Assembly: GCF_001612985.1 (NCBI RefSeq)
Contig: NZ_BDBM01000015.1
Coordinates: 62,001 to 126,000 of the forward strand
Direction of reading: 5' to 3'
Origin: Nocardia gamkensis NBRC 108242
GTDB taxonomy: Bacteria > Actinomycetota > Actinomycetes > Mycobacteriales > Mycobacteriaceae
Length of the DNA: 64,000 nucleotides
Shown: in pieces, positions 7,582-17,029 of the stretch
Layout: every line of letters starts with the position of its first letter
Numbering within the stretch: position 1 is the stretch's first letter
The notes under the pieces: model-generated
What the model was told of the DNA's origin: nothing
Database searches by the model: none
The model's input: the letters and a program-made list of their open reading frames with translations, nothing else
Made by a program: the position numbers and the translations under genes

Positions 7582-9111
7582 ATGACCGAGGTACTCGACG
7601 CTCATACCACCCGGCAACTCACCGTCCGCGCGGAGGCGGTGCTACGCCGATTCGGTGCGCTGCCAGCGGAACCCGGCGATCTCCCCGCGCGCACTCCGAT
7701 CACCGGAGGACAGCTGACCACCCTGCGGTCCACCTCGCCGGACGAGGTCGATGCCGCCATCGGCCGCGCCGCTACCGCCTTCCGGGGCTGGCGCGGCGTT
7801 CCCGCTCCCGTCCGGGCCGGCGTCGTGCGCAGGCTGGGGCAGCTGCTCACCACACACAAGAGCGACCTGGCCGAGCTGGTGACACTGGAGGCCGGCAAGA
7901 TCCCCGCCGAGGCCGCGGGCGAAGTGCAGGAGATGATCGACATCTGCGAATTCGCCGTCGGCCTGTCCCGGCAGCTGTACGGCCACACCATGCCCTCGGA
8001 ACGTCCCGGCCACCGGTTGATGGAGACCTGGCATCCGCTCGGCGTGGTCGGGGTGATCTCGGCGTTCAACTTCCCGGTCGCGGTCTGGGCGTGGAACACG
8101 GCGATCGCGCTGGTCTGCGGCGATACCGTGGTCTGGAAACCGTCGGAGACGACGCCGCTGACGGCGCTGGCCTGTCACGCCCTGCTCCGGCGCGCGACCG
8201 GCGAGGTCGGCGCGGATCCCGAGATCCATCAACTGATCCAGGGCGGGAGCGAGGCGGGCTCCCGGCTCGTCGACGACGGCCGGGTCGCGCTGGTGAGCGC
8301 CACCGGGTCGGTGCGGATGGGCCGGTTGGTGGCGCCGCGGGTGGCCGAGCGGCTCGGGCGCTGCCTGCTGGAGCTGGGCGGCAACAACGGCGCGATCGTC
8401 ACCGCGTCCGCCGATCTCGACCTCGCGGCGCGGGCCATCGTGTTCGCGGCGGCGGGCACGGCCGGGCAGCGGTGCACCACGCTGCGGCGGCTGATCGTGC
8501 ACCGGGACGTGGCGGGCCCGCTGATGGACCGGCTGGAGCGGGCATACCGGCAACTGCCCGTCGGCAACCCCTTCGACGACGGGGTGCTGGTCGGGCCGCT
8601 GATCGACGGCAAGGCCCACACCGGAATGCGCGCGGCGCTGGACAAGGCGGTGACCGATGGCGGCGAGCTGGTGTGCGGCGGCGAACGCGTCGATGGATTC
8701 GGCGAGGACGCCTACTACGTTCGGCCCGCCATCGTGCGCATGCCCGCCCAGACCGCGGTGGTGCGGGAGGAGACCTTCGCGCCGATCCTCTACGTGCTCA
8801 CCTACGACGACTTCGATCGCGCGATCGCCCTGCACAACGAAGTGCCGCAGGGCCTTTCGTCCGCGATCTTCACCACCGACCAGCGCGAGGCCGAGCGTTT
8901 CCTCGCCGCCGACGGATCCGACTGCGGCATCGCGAATGTCAACATCGGCACCTCCGGCGCGGAGATCGGCGGCGCCTTCGGCGGTGAGAAGCAGACCGGC
9001 GGTGGACGCGAATCCGGTTCGGACTCCTGGAAGGCCTACATGCGCCGAGCCACCAACACCGTCAACTATTCCACCGAACTGCCCCTCGCCCAGGGCATCG
9101 AGTTCGGCTGA
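7582..9111 (+). CDS. pcd: L-piperideine-6-carboxylate / aminoadipate-semialdehyde dehydrogenase
   Basis: 509-residue NAD(P)-dependent aldehyde dehydrogenase. It has the cofactor and general-base segment LLELGGNNGAIV with the catalytic Glu, and the nucleophile segment GTAGQRCTTLRR with the catalytic Cys. The GNNGAIV and QRCTTLRR variants are typical of the ALDH7/AmaB branch that oxidises the product of lysine 6-transaminase to 2-aminoadipate. Placement divergent from lrpA and lat supports the assignment (M. tuberculosis Rv3293, pcd). The start at 7582 gives the full N-terminus; no strong ribosome binding site is visible. The gene ends 74 bp before an initiator tRNA. Confidence 0.9.
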   Translation: MTEVLDAHTTRQLTVRAEAVLRRFGALPAEPGDLPARTPITGGQLTTLRSTSPDEVDAAIGRAATAFRGWRGVPAPVRAGVVRRLGQLLTTHKSDLAELVTLEAGKIPAEAAGEVQEMIDICEFAVGLSRQLYGHTMPSERPGHRLMETWHPLGVVGVISAFNFPVAVWAWNTAIALVCGDTVVWKPSETTPLTALACHALLRRATGEVGADPEIHQLIQGGSEAGSRLVDDGRVALVSATGSVRMGRLVAPRVAERLGRCLLELGGNNGAIVTASADLDLAARAIVFAAAGTAGQRCTTLRRLIVHRDVAGPLMDRLERAYRQLPVGNPFDDGVLVGPLIDGKAHTGMRAALDKAVTDGGELVCGGERVDGFGEDAYYVRPAIVRMPAQTAVVREETFAPILYVLTYDDFDRAIALHNEVPQGLSSAIFTTDQREAERFLAADGSDCGIANVNIGTSGAEIGGAFGGEKQTGGGRESGSDSWKAYMRRATNTVNYSTELPLAQGIEFG

Positions 9112-9142
9112 ACCACTCGCCGCACCCGCTCCCACCAGGCGA

Positions 9143-9172
9143 TTGGGTTGTTCGCACCACCCTGTGTAGTGT
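9143..9172 (+). promoter_or_regulatory. Promoter of the initiator tRNA
   Basis: A -35-like TTGGGT (9143-9148) and -10 TAGTGT (9167-9172) are separated by 18 bp. The predicted start is about 5-7 nt before the mature 5' end of the tRNA at 9186. It lies in the gap after the dehydrogenase gene. Confidence 0.5.
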
Positions 9173-9185
9173 TGTCCTTACCCGA

Positions 9186-9259
9186 CGCGGGGTGGAGCAG
9201 CTCGGTAGCTCGCTGGGCTCATAACCCAGAGGTCGCAGGTTCAAATCCTGTCCCCGCTA
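9186..9259 (+). tRNA. Initiator tRNA-fMet (CAT)
   Basis: 74-nt tRNA cloverleaf with anticodon loop CTCATAA (anticodon CAT). Two initiator hallmarks are visible: the 1-72 pair is a C-T mismatch (acceptor strands CGCGGGG and CCCCGCT) and the anticodon stem has three consecutive G-C pairs (CTGGG/CCCAG). The discriminator is A. The CCA end is not encoded; the genome reads CTA after the discriminator. It therefore delivers formyl-methionine at translation starts rather than internal methionine. Confidence 0.97.
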
Positions 9260-9266
9260 CTACAGG

Positions 9267-9307
9267 CCCGGCTCAGACGGTTCACACCGTCTGAGCCGGG
9301 TTTTTTT
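9267..9307 (+). terminator. Strong Rho-independent terminator after tRNA-fMet
   Basis: A perfect 15-bp stem (9267-9281 pairing with 9286-9300, CCCGGCTCAGACGGT and complement), a 4-nt loop and a run of seven T. It starts 8 nt after the tRNA and should end its transcript cleanly before the tannase-like gene. Confidence 0.95.
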
Positions 9308-9503
9308 CTTGCGGTAGCTGTTCGATGGCCGAATCTGTTCCCAGCGCCGCGCGCAGCGGCATGTATTCGCGCGAGTGTGCCTCGACGCCGATATTCTTCG
9401 ATCTCGTCTTTCCGATCACCAGGTGATTCGTTCCGTCGAGAGTTCCACCAACGCCGTCGCGGTCCGCGACGCCCGTGGTCTGCCACGAACGCGAAGGAGA
9501 GCT

Positions 9504-10970
9504 GTGCAGCGCAGAGCGATGCTCAAGGGGTGTGCGGCGGCGATCGCCGTGCCGATGTTCGCCACCGGCTGCGATGTGCTGGACGGCAGCGCGAAAGCGG
9601 TGGACGAGTTGGCCTTCGATCCCGGCGCGTTCACGGTGGAGACGAAGACCGTCGCCACCTTCGAGCGCGACAAGAAGGTCACCTACCAGTTCTACGAGAG
9701 CGTTGTGTACGTGGCGAAGCCGGTGGACAAGGCCCATCAGAGCTTGAGCGTCAGCGTGCCCGTCGAGATCGACGGCGCGAGCGTCGATGCGAGCAAGGCT
9801 CCCATCCTCTTCACCAACTCCGTCGCGGGATACCTGTCGTCGTCGGTGACCAGCCGCGAACCGGACGACGGCCGCGATCGGACCAGGAACAGCGACCTCG
9901 CGCTGGCGGCGGGCTATGTAGTCGTGGCGTCCGGTGCGCGCGGTCGTGACCTGGTGGCCCCGGACGGCACGTACTACGGCGTGGCGCCCGCCGCCATCGT
10001 GGATCTGAAGGCCGCGGTCCGGTACCTACGGCACAACTCCGGCCGCGTGCCGGGAGACACCGACCGGATCGTGGCCACGGGGGTCAGCGCGGGAGGCGCG
10101 CTGTCCGCGCTGCTCGCGGTGTCCGGGGACAGCCGGATGTACGACCGGTATCTCGCTGAACTCGGCGCGGCGGAGGCGAGTGATGTCGTCTTCGCCGCCG
10201 CCCCCTACTGCCCCGTCACCGATCTCGAACACGCGGACATGGCCTACGAGTGGAATTGGGGCGCCAACCCCCTGCGTTCCGGCGAACTGGATGCCGCGGC
10301 CTCGCGGGAATTGAGCACGGCGTTCACGGACTACCAGGCGTCGCTGGCACTGCACGGCAGGAACGGATTCGGACCCCTCACGGCCGGCAATTACGGCGAC
10401 TACCTGGTGCGGACCTACCTCGAACCGGCGGCGACCGCGTACCTGACCGCGCTGTCGGACGCCGACCGCTCCAGCTACCTGGCGGCCAACCCCTGGATCA
10501 CGTGGTCGGGCGATCGCGCCGGATTCACCTGGCCGGGCTTCCTCTCGCACGTCGGCGCACGGCAGAAGGGCGTGCCCGCGTTCGACGCCTTCGACCTGTC
10601 CTCGCCCGAGAACAACGAGTTCGGCGCGGGAACCGTCAAGGCCAGGCACTTCACCCCGTTCAGCCTGCGGCGGGCGACCGGTGACCCCGGCGCGCAACTC
10701 GACACCGACCTGCCCGAGAAAATCAGCCTGATGAACCCTATGTTCTTTCTCCGGCAGCGGAATTCCGGCCGGGCGAAGCACTGGCGGATACGCGTCGGCA
10801 CCAAGGACACCGAGACGTCGCTGGCGATCGTCGGCAATCTCGCCGCGAGCCTGGAGAACCTGGGCGACGAGGTCGACGCCGCGATGTACTGGGACGCCGG
10901 GCACGGCAGCAACGAAGACCCAGAGGATTTCATCGCGTGGATCGGCAAGGTGACCGGCTACGCCGGGTGA
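9504..10970 (+). CDS. Exported alpha/beta-hydrolase lipoprotein, subtype-B-tannase-like
   Basis: 488 residues from a GTG preceded by GAAGGAG. The N-terminus VQRRAMLKGC has twin arginines and a hydrophobic stretch ending in a lipobox (FATGC, Cys23), so it is probably a Tat- or Sec-exported lipoprotein. The nucleophile elbow GVSAGG (Ser195) and a C-terminal AGHGS histidine form a serine-hydrolase triad, and the FTNSVAGYLSS stretch plus overall length recall bacterial subtype B tannases/feruloyl esterases. The substrate is probably a plant-type ester but is not proven. An in-frame start 129 bp upstream would ruin the signal peptide. The gene stands alone after the tRNA terminator. Confidence 0.75.
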   Translation: MQRRAMLKGCAAAIAVPMFATGCDVLDGSAKAVDELAFDPGAFTVETKTVATFERDKKVTYQFYESVVYVAKPVDKAHQSLSVSVPVEIDGASVDASKAPILFTNSVAGYLSSSVTSREPDDGRDRTRNSDLALAAGYVVVASGARGRDLVAPDGTYYGVAPAAIVDLKAAVRYLRHNSGRVPGDTDRIVATGVSAGGALSALLAVSGDSRMYDRYLAELGAAEASDVVFAAAPYCPVTDLEHADMAYEWNWGANPLRSGELDAAASRELSTAFTDYQASLALHGRNGFGPLTAGNYGDYLVRTYLEPAATAYLTALSDADRSSYLAANPWITWSGDRAGFTWPGFLSHVGARQKGVPAFDAFDLSSPENNEFGAGTVKARHFTPFSLRRATGDPGAQLDTDLPEKISLMNPMFFLRQRNSGRAKHWRIRVGTKDTETSLAIVGNLAASLENLGDEVDAAMYWDAGHGSNEDPEDFIAWIGKVTGYAG

Positions 10971-11123
10971 GGCGGCACACCGAGGCCCGGACGTTGGGGT
11001 GGCGTCGACCCGAGGCAGCGCCGTGTGCCCTGCCACCGGTGACCGCGGCAGCTTACGGCACCGAGCCACCGGAATTCCCCGGCGACTGTGGCAGGAATCG
11101 GTGGTCGGTCGGGCGGTGCACCG

Positions 11124-14100
11124 CTAGCACCGCGGCGCCTCTATACCGAGCTCACGCAGGCGTTCGGTGTAGAGCGCGACGTTGGCGAGCTTGATGTCCT
11201 CGTACCCGCGCACGACGTCGGCGAGAGCCGCTGCCCGCACGGCCCGGTCGTAGCCCGCCTGGTCCAACATCGCCCCCAAATCCGTCACCATCGCGGTGTA
11301 GTGCGCGAGCAGCTCGCGTTCCACCCGTCGCACGCGCGCGTACCCGAACGGGTCGAACGCCGTGCCGCGCAGCCGCTTTCCCTTGGCCAGCAATCGGAGG
11401 GCGAAGTGACTGCCCGGCCCCATGCCGATCTTCTTCTTCCGTCCCAGCGCGCGCAGCACCGGTGGGTGCAGCCGGTAGGTGAGGTTCGCCCCCTCGGGCA
11501 CCTGTGTGGCGACCTCCGCCAGGAAGGCCGGGTCGGTGAGCCGCCGTGCCACCTCGTACTCGTCTTTGTACGCGGTGAACTTGTACAGTCCGCGCGCCAC
11601 CTGCTCGCTGAACTCGGTACGGTCGGTCGCCCGGCGCTCGGCGGCCCAGATGCGTTGCACCGTGCGGACGTAGGCGCGGGCCACCGCCACGCTCTGGAAA
11701 CCGATCAGCTCGACGGCCCGCAGCTCGACCAGGCGCCGTGTCTCTCCCGTCGCGGTCAATCCCTCGAACAGGTCCGCCGGTACCGCCACCGGGGCGGGTT
11801 CGGCCGCGCGACGGGTGGTCGCGGCGGCGAACTCCGCCGGCCGCGCGATCGCCACGCGCCCCCAGCGGAACGCCGCGAGATTCGCCGCAACGGCCACTCC
11901 GTTGATCTCGATGGCCTCCTCGATCGCGGTACGCGGCAGCCGCAGGCCACCGAGCTGGTAGGCGGCGCCGATCAGCAGGAAGTTCGCGGCGGCGGTATCG
12001 CCGAAGAGGACCTCCGCGGCGGCCAGCGCGTCGAAGGACCGCACCGACCGCGAGACCTGCTCCAGCCGCCGCAACAGCGCCGCCTCGTCGGGATAGGCGA
12101 CCGACTTGTCGTAGACCATGTCTCCGGTCGGCGTCTTGCTGGTGGAGGCGACCGACACGGTCGTCGTGGCGCACCCGTAGGCCAAATTCTTGGTGTCGGT
12201 GGCGGCCAGCAGGTCGAAGGCCACGATGCAATCGGCCGAAGCGGGGGCGAGCCGGTTGGCGGGCTCCAGCGCGTCCACGGCGAAGCGCAGGTGCGACACC
12301 ACTGGTCCGGCTTTCTGACTCATGCCGATCTGGTCCAGGCTCGCCACCTCGTACCCGGCCCGCATCGCAGCGGTCGCCAGCACCTGGTTCACGGTGACGA
12401 TGCCGGTGCCGCCGATGCCGGCGAGAAAGACGTTTTGCGTGGTCGTCGGCGGTTCGTGCGGCAGATCCGGCAGCCGCGGCGGCTGTGGCCGCCTGCGCGT
12501 GCCACGCTCTTTCCGTTTCGCCGGATCGGGCAGCTCGACCGTGACGAACGAAGGGCAATCGCCGTTCAGGCAGCTGTAGTCGGTGTTGCAGGAGGTCTGG
12601 TCGATTCGGGTCTTGCGCCCGAATTCGGTGTCCACCGGCTGCACCGACAGGCAGTTGCTCTGGACGCCGCAATCACCGCAGCCTTCGCACACCGCTTCGT
12701 TGATCACCACCCGGGTGCGGCGCACCGGCAGGGCGCCGCGCTTGCGCTGCCTCCGCGCGTCGGCAGCGCAGTGCTGGTCGTAGATCAGCACCGTGACGCC
12801 GGGGGTCTCGCGCAGCGCGCGCTGCGCCTCGTCGAGGCGGTCCCGGTGCCACAACAGGGTGCCGGGAGCCAGATCGCGCTTGCGGTAACGCCCGGGTTCG
12901 TCGGCACAGACGATGATCCTTCGGACGCCTTCGACGGCGAGCTTGTGGGTGAGCATCGGCACCGTGAGCGCGCCCTCGGCGTGCTGCGCGCCGGTCATCG
13001 CGACCACGTCGTTGTGCAGCAGCTTGAAGGTGATGTTCACCCCCGCGGCCACGCACGCCTGCACGGCGAGCTGGCCGGAGTGGAAATACGTTCCGTCACC
13101 GATGTTCTGGAACAAATGCGACACGTCGGTGAACGGGGCTTGGCCGATCCATTGCGCGCCTTCGCCGCCCATCTGGGTCAGCCCGGTGACTTTGCTGTCG
13201 GTCCGGCCGGACATGGTCACCAAGGTGTGACACCCGATGCCGCCGCCCGCCAGCGAGCCTTCCGGAACGGCCGTTGAACGGTTGTGCGGGCAACCGCTAC
13301 AGAAGTAGGCGGCGCGCTTGGCGGGCAGCACCGACAATGACAGCGGCTGCGGCAGTGGTCGTTTCAAGGTGAGGTGGCCGTCGAGTAAGCGGCGCAGCGG
13401 TGCGGCGATGCGCCCGGAGGTGAGTTCGCCGTCGGCGCCGAACAGCGGGCGACCCGCGTGGTCGCGCTTGCCGACGATCTCGGGCGCGCCCGCGGTGCCG
13501 TACAGGATGTCGCGGATCTGGGTCTCGACGAAGGCCGTCTTGTCCTCGACGACGATCAGCCGGGTGAGCCCGGTGGCGAACTCCCGGACGCGCTCGGGCG
13601 CGATCGGATACGGCATCCCGATGCGCAGCAGCCGGATTCCCGCGGCGTGCAGCGCGTCGTCGTCCGCGCCGAGGTCGAGCAACGCTTGACGGACCGCGTC
13701 GAAGGTGGTCCCGGTGGCGGCGATGCCGATCGTGGCGTGGGACGGGTTGACCTCGATCACGTCCAGTCCGTTGCGTGTGCTGTAGGCGAGCACCAGCTCC
13801 CAGCGGGGACCGTAGAGATCCGCCTCGGCGAGCAGACTGTCGGCCGGAGCGGCCATCGGACGTTGCCGGTAGTGGAAGGGCTTTCCCTCCCAGTCGATTT
13901 CGGGCACCACGAGGTCGATGTCGCCCACCGAACCGTCGACGGTCCAGGCGCCGTCGGCGACATCGGCGACGATCTTCAGCGCCACCAGGCAGCCCGAGGC
14001 GCGCGACAGCGCCACTCCGTGCAGGCCCATGGTGATGATCTCGCGGGCGTTGCGCGGGAACAGCACGGGGATGTTCATCGCCGCCAGCGAGCGCTCGCTC

Positions 14101-14597
14101 ACCGCGGGCACGGTGGACGACTTGGCCGCCGGGTCGTCGCCGACCAGCAGCAAGACGCCGCCGCGCGGATTCGCGCCGTACATATTGGCGTGCCGCAGAG
14201 CGTCGGTCGCGCGGTCCAGACCGGGACCTTTGCCGTACCAGACACCGACGACGCCGTCATGGGTCGCGGCGCCCGCGGGCAGATCGGCTTGGCTGCCCCA
14301 CACGGAGGTGGCGGCCAATTCCTCGTTCAACCCCGGGACGAACGAGATGTCGTGCTCGGCGAGGACGTCCGGCATGCCGGCCAGCATCTTGTCGACGCCG
14401 CCGAGCGGGCTGCCCTGATACCCGGAGACGAACGTCCCCACCCGCCGCCCGGCGCGCAGATCACGCACGTGCTGCTCGACCAGCTGCCGCGCGATGGCCT
14501 GGACGCCGGTGAGGACAACGGTCCCGGAGCCGACGCGGTAACGGTCGGCAAGGTCGTAGGGAGCTGCGATCAGATCGCGGTCGGCGAGCTCGGTCAT
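11124..14597 (-). CDS. Indolepyruvate/2-oxoacid ferredoxin oxidoreductase, fused long form
   Basis: 1157 residues, the single-chain fused form of indolepyruvate ferredoxin oxidoreductase. The N-terminal half holds pyrimidine-binding and thiamine-diphosphate domains (GTFVSGYQGSPLGGVDKML near the start, GCPHNRSTAVPEGSLAGGGIGCH before residue 500). A cysteine-rich insert (CEGCGDCGVQSNC, then CNTDYSC and CPSF) suggests an iron-sulfur cluster, and the C-terminal half is the gamma-type POR domain (VFLAGIGGTGIVTVNQVL). It would oxidatively decarboxylate aromatic or branched 2-oxoacids to acyl-CoA. The ATG at 14597 is preferred; a GTG 54 bp upstream is possible. It is oxygen-sensitive chemistry in a probable aerobe. 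Confidence 0.9.
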   Translation of the reverse strand: MTELADRDLIAAPYDLADRYRVGSGTVVLTGVQAIARQLVEQHVRDLRAGRRVGTFVSGYQGSPLGGVDKMLAGMPDVLAEHDISFVPGLNEELAATSVWGSQADLPAGAATHDGVVGVWYGKGPGLDRATDALRHANMYGANPRGGVLLLVGDDPAAKSSTVPAVSERSLAAMNIPVLFPRNAREIITMGLHGVALSRASGCLVALKIVADVADGAWTVDGSVGDIDLVVPEIDWEGKPFHYRQRPMAAPADSLLAEADLYGPRWELVLAYSTRNGLDVIEVNPSHATIGIAATGTTFDAVRQALLDLGADDDALHAAGIRLLRIGMPYPIAPERVREFATGLTRLIVVEDKTAFVETQIRDILYGTAGAPEIVGKRDHAGRPLFGADGELTSGRIAAPLRRLLDGHLTLKRPLPQPLSLSVLPAKRAAYFCSGCPHNRSTAVPEGSLAGGGIGCHTLVTMSGRTDSKVTGLTQMGGEGAQWIGQAPFTDVSHLFQNIGDGTYFHSGQLAVQACVAAGVNITFKLLHNDVVAMTGAQHAEGALTVPMLTHKLAVEGVRRIIVCADEPGRYRKRDLAPGTLLWHRDRLDEAQRALRETPGVTVLIYDQHCAADARRQRKRGALPVRRTRVVINEAVCEGCGDCGVQSNCLSVQPVDTEFGRKTRIDQTSCNTDYSCLNGDCPSFVTVELPDPAKRKERGTRRRPQPPRLPDLPHEPPTTTQNVFLAGIGGTGIVTVNQVLATAAMRAGYEVASLDQIGMSQKAGPVVSHLRFAVDALEPANRLAPASADCIVAFDLLAATDTKNLAYGCATTTVSVASTSKTPTGDMVYDKSVAYPDEAALLRRLEQVSRSVRSFDALAAAEVLFGDTAAANFLLIGAAYQLGGLRLPRTAIEEAIEINGVAVAANLAAFRWGRVAIARPAEFAAATTRRAAEPAPVAVPADLFEGLTATGETRRLVELRAVELIGFQSVAVARAYVRTVQRIWAAERRATDRTEFSEQVARGLYKFTAYKDEYEVARRLTDPAFLAEVATQVPEGANLTYRLHPPVLRALGRKKKIGMGPGSHFALRLLAKGKRLRGTAFDPFGYARVRRVERELLAHYTAMVTDLGAMLDQAGYDRAVRAAALADVVRGYEDIKLANVALYTERLRELGIEAPRC

Positions 14598-14707
14598 ACA
14601 GATCCACCCGTCCGCTCGGCGCCGGTCCGGCGGCCTCGCATCGTTGAGCACTTGTTGGCGATATCGTGTCCCTGAAGATCTGAACGCACAACCTCAACCA
14701 CAGAGAG

Positions 14708-14722
14708 TGAGCATTCTGCTCA
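14708..14722. promoter_or_regulatory. Inverted repeat TGAGCA-N3-TGCTCA
   Basis: A perfect 6-bp inverted repeat with a 3-nt spacer in the 287-bp gap between the divergent oxidoreductase (start 14597) and lipoprotein (start 14885) genes. The size fits a dimeric repressor site. No regulator gene is adjacent, so the binder is unknown. Confidence 0.35.
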
Positions 14723-14884
14723 ATTTCGGGGACCTCAGATGGGCACATCCTCAGCACAGTGCCAGCTTCATGTGACCGTGAACACATCCACGCGTCCAGG
14801 CATTCGATCGCTTTCGGTGAGCCGAGCCGGCGCCGTCCGCGTTTCCTCCGCCGCCCCCGCGCCCACCTGTGTGAAGGTGGAAAG

Positions 14885-15364
14885 ATGGCAATTCTGAGGA
14901 GGGGCGCGGCGATCGTCGCCGCCTCGATGTTCGGGATGCTGACCGCGTGCGGGCAGCACGTGGACCCGGCCGCCCCCTCCACGCCGGAACGAACCGCGGA
15001 AGAGGCGGCGGGAACGCGCGCCGATCCGGGTCCCCGGAGAATCGCGGGCGGCACGATGATCGTCGTCCCGCATGCCGCGGACCTGGAGCCCACGTCGGCG
15101 ATGCCCTTCTCGGAGTACGACATCGAAGACGGGACGAACAAGCTCGCGATCCACATCCCGGGCCCGGTCGGCTGTCCGAGCATCGGATTCACCGCGCGCG
15201 TGGAAGAATCGGCCGATCGGGTGAACGTGCGGCTGCTGCGCGGCCTGCATCGCGGTATGCCGCCGTGCCAGGGCGCGAACCCGGAGCAGAAGCGCGAATA
15301 CGGCGTGGTCGTCGTCGACCTGCAACGCCCGCTGGGCGAACGGACGGTACTCAGCTTCGCATGA
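14885..15364 (+). CDS. Hypothetical lipoprotein
   Basis: 159 residues from an ATG with a good ribosome binding site (GAAGGTGGAAAG). The N-terminus MAILRRGAAIVAASMFGML followed by TAC is a lipoprotein signal peptide (lipobox LTAC, Cys about 23), so the mature protein is anchored outside the membrane. The rest (about 25-159) contains two later cysteines (GCPSIG and MPPCQG) that could form a disulfide, and predicted beta strands. It is not recognised as a named family. A longer reading frame starting at 14759 would bury the signal peptide and is rejected. Confidence 0.75.
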   Translation: MAILRRGAAIVAASMFGMLTACGQHVDPAAPSTPERTAEEAAGTRADPGPRRIAGGTMIVVPHAADLEPTSAMPFSEYDIEDGTNKLAIHIPGPVGCPSIGFTARVEESADRVNVRLLRGLHRGMPPCQGANPEQKREYGVVVVDLQRPLGERTVLSFA

Positions 15365-15732
15365 GCCGCGCGAGAGGCCGATTCCAAATGCGGCCGGGCA
15401 GGCCGCCTCCTTTAGTGATCTTGTCGAATGGCGGCCCACGGGCTTTGTGACATGTCCGATTCACGCCTTCCGGTGCGCCGCCCCGATCGGTGGGGCGCTA
15501 TCTTTCGCACGGATGGTGCCGCCTTCGCGGCTACCGGCGGTCCCGGAGTCGAAGGAGGTGCGGCAGTCCGTCATGATCGACTCAGGGTCGCTCCGGCGGC
15601 GGTTCCTTCCGCTCTGTCCCGCAGCGAACGTTCGCTGCGGATTTTCGCGTAGTGCCGGTCCGTCCGAAGCACCGACGCCGCGGCGTGCCGCGGGGCGGTG
15701 GGTCGGTGACGGCTGATTTTCGAAGGAAACCC
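15365..15732. other. Intergenic region with hairpin and 22-bp palindrome
   Basis: 368 bp without a convincing gene. It holds a GC-rich hairpin just after the lipoprotein (GCGGCC-N5-GGCCGC, 15390-15406, followed by CTCCTTT), probably its terminator, and a 22-bp perfect palindrome at 15619-15640. Short open frames here start inside the region but have no ribosome binding site or recognisable product. Confidence 0.6.
15619..15640. promoter_or_regulatory. 22-bp perfect palindrome upstream of the secreted lipase
   Basis: The core GCAGCGAACGTTCGCTGC (15621-15638) extends by two more paired bases on each side to 22 bp with no mismatch, followed by ATTTT. As RNA it would be a hairpin with a tetraloop and short U-run, so it may be a terminator. 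As DNA it is an ideal dimer site. It lies 93 bp before the lipase GTG. Confidence 0.5.
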
Positions 15733-16920
15733 GTGTTCAGAGTTCCGTCCAGGATTGCGGTCTTGCTGGTGAGCCTCGTCTCGCTCGGCCTGCTCGGCCT
15801 GCCCGCAACGGCTCAGCCTCTCTATCCCACGCCCGATCCCGATCCCTTCTACACCGCGCCGCCCGACCTGGGGGCACTCGCCCCCGGTGACGTCGTGCGC
15901 AGCCGCAGGATCGACACCGGTCTCTATGTCGGGACCGAGGGCTGGCAGGTGGCATTCCGCTCCACCACTTCACAAGGCAAGCCCGTCATGGGCATCACTA
16001 CGGTGCTGCTGCCCGCCGGGGTCAAGAATCCGCCGCTGGTCTCCTATCAGGCGCTGATCAATTCGCTCGGCACCCAGTGCAATCCGTCGCGCTCACTGTT
16101 CAACGGCGAGCTGCAGGATGCGGTCGGCGCGATGCTGCCCATCGGACGCGGATGGGCGATCTCACTGCCGGACTACCTGGGCCCCACCTCCGCCTACGGC
16201 GCCGCGCGCCTGGCGGGCATGATGACCCTCGACAGCGTGAAGGCCGTCCAGAAGGTCACCGAACTCGGTCTCTCCAACTCCCCGGTGGCCATTGCAGGCT
16301 ACTCCGGCGGCGGCATGGCCACCTCGTGGGCCGCCGCGCTGCAACCCACCTACGCGCCGGAACTGAAGCTCACCGCCGCCGTCGCCGGCGGCATCCCCGC
16401 CGACCTGGAGGAAATGGCGATGGCGCTCGGCTTCGCGCCGCACCCCGGCTTCGGACTGGCCTTCGCCGCCGCCATGGGACTGGAGCGGGAGTACCCGGAC
16501 CGGTTGCCGATCTCCGATCAGCTCAACGAGAACGGTTTGTGGTTCCGCGAATTCACGCATGACGCCTGCCGCCGATTCCTGCTCTTCCACGGCGCCTTCC
16601 GCAGCGCGGAGCAGATGGCGGCGTCCAAGAGCCTGATGGACAGCCCCGAGGCGCACGCCGTCCTGCGGGAGAACAGCCTGCGATACTTCGATGGTGTGCC
16701 GACCGTGCCTACCTACATCTGGCAGGGCCGCTTCGACGAGATGACCTTCTACAAACCCGTCGCCGAGGTCGCCGACCGGTACTGCAAGGCGGGTGCGCCG
16801 GTGAGTTTCCACACCGTCGACATCTCCGAGCACCTGACCGCGGCGGCCGCCGGATTCGCCGACGCGTGGACCTACGTGGAGGCCAGGTTCCGCGGCGAAC
16901 CCGCACCGACCACCTGCTGA
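15733..16920 (+). CDS. Secreted lipase (LIP family)
   Basis: 395-residue exported lipase. The GTG at 15733 is preceded by AAGGA with 5-nt spacing and opens a signal peptide (VFRVPSRIAVLLVSLVSLGL, likely cut after ATA near residue 27). The nucleophile elbow is GYSGGG (Ser191); the Asp (GRFDEMTF) and His (DISEHL) of the triad are near the C-terminus. Two cysteine pairs could form disulfides. The layout matches secretory triacylglycerol lipases of Nocardia and Mycobacterium that release fatty acids from host or environmental lipids. Upstream starts in frame would put an arginine-rich extension before the signal peptide. Confidence 0.88.
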   Translation: MFRVPSRIAVLLVSLVSLGLLGLPATAQPLYPTPDPDPFYTAPPDLGALAPGDVVRSRRIDTGLYVGTEGWQVAFRSTTSQGKPVMGITTVLLPAGVKNPPLVSYQALINSLGTQCNPSRSLFNGELQDAVGAMLPIGRGWAISLPDYLGPTSAYGAARLAGMMTLDSVKAVQKVTELGLSNSPVAIAGYSGGGMATSWAAALQPTYAPELKLTAAVAGGIPADLEEMAMALGFAPHPGFGLAFAAAMGLEREYPDRLPISDQLNENGLWFREFTHDACRRFLLFHGAFRSAEQMAASKSLMDSPEAHAVLRENSLRYFDGVPTVPTYIWQGRFDEMTFYKPVAEVADRYCKAGAPVSFHTVDISEHLTAAAAGFADAWTYVEARFRGEPAPTTC

Positions 16921-16934
16921 ACCCAGACGACAAG

Positions 16935-16964
16935 CGGCCCGGGAGATGTTCTCCCGGGCCGTTT
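16935..16964 (+). terminator. Rho-independent terminator after the lipase
   Basis: Perfect 12-bp stem CGGCCCGGGAGA/TCTCCCGGGCCG (16935-16946, 16950-16961) with a 3-nt loop and TTTCTC tail, 14 bp after the lipase stop codon. Confidence 0.85.
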
Positions 16965-17029
16965 CTCGTCGGTCCGCCGATGGAGCGTCCACAGCCCGGA
17001 TGGTCCCGCATGCCACCCGCGTTCGGGCA

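Noticed and set aside
11088..13277. 729-codon open frame antisense to the ferredoxin oxidoreductase gene
   Set aside because: Shadow of the real gene in the complementary frame; no motif or start signal.
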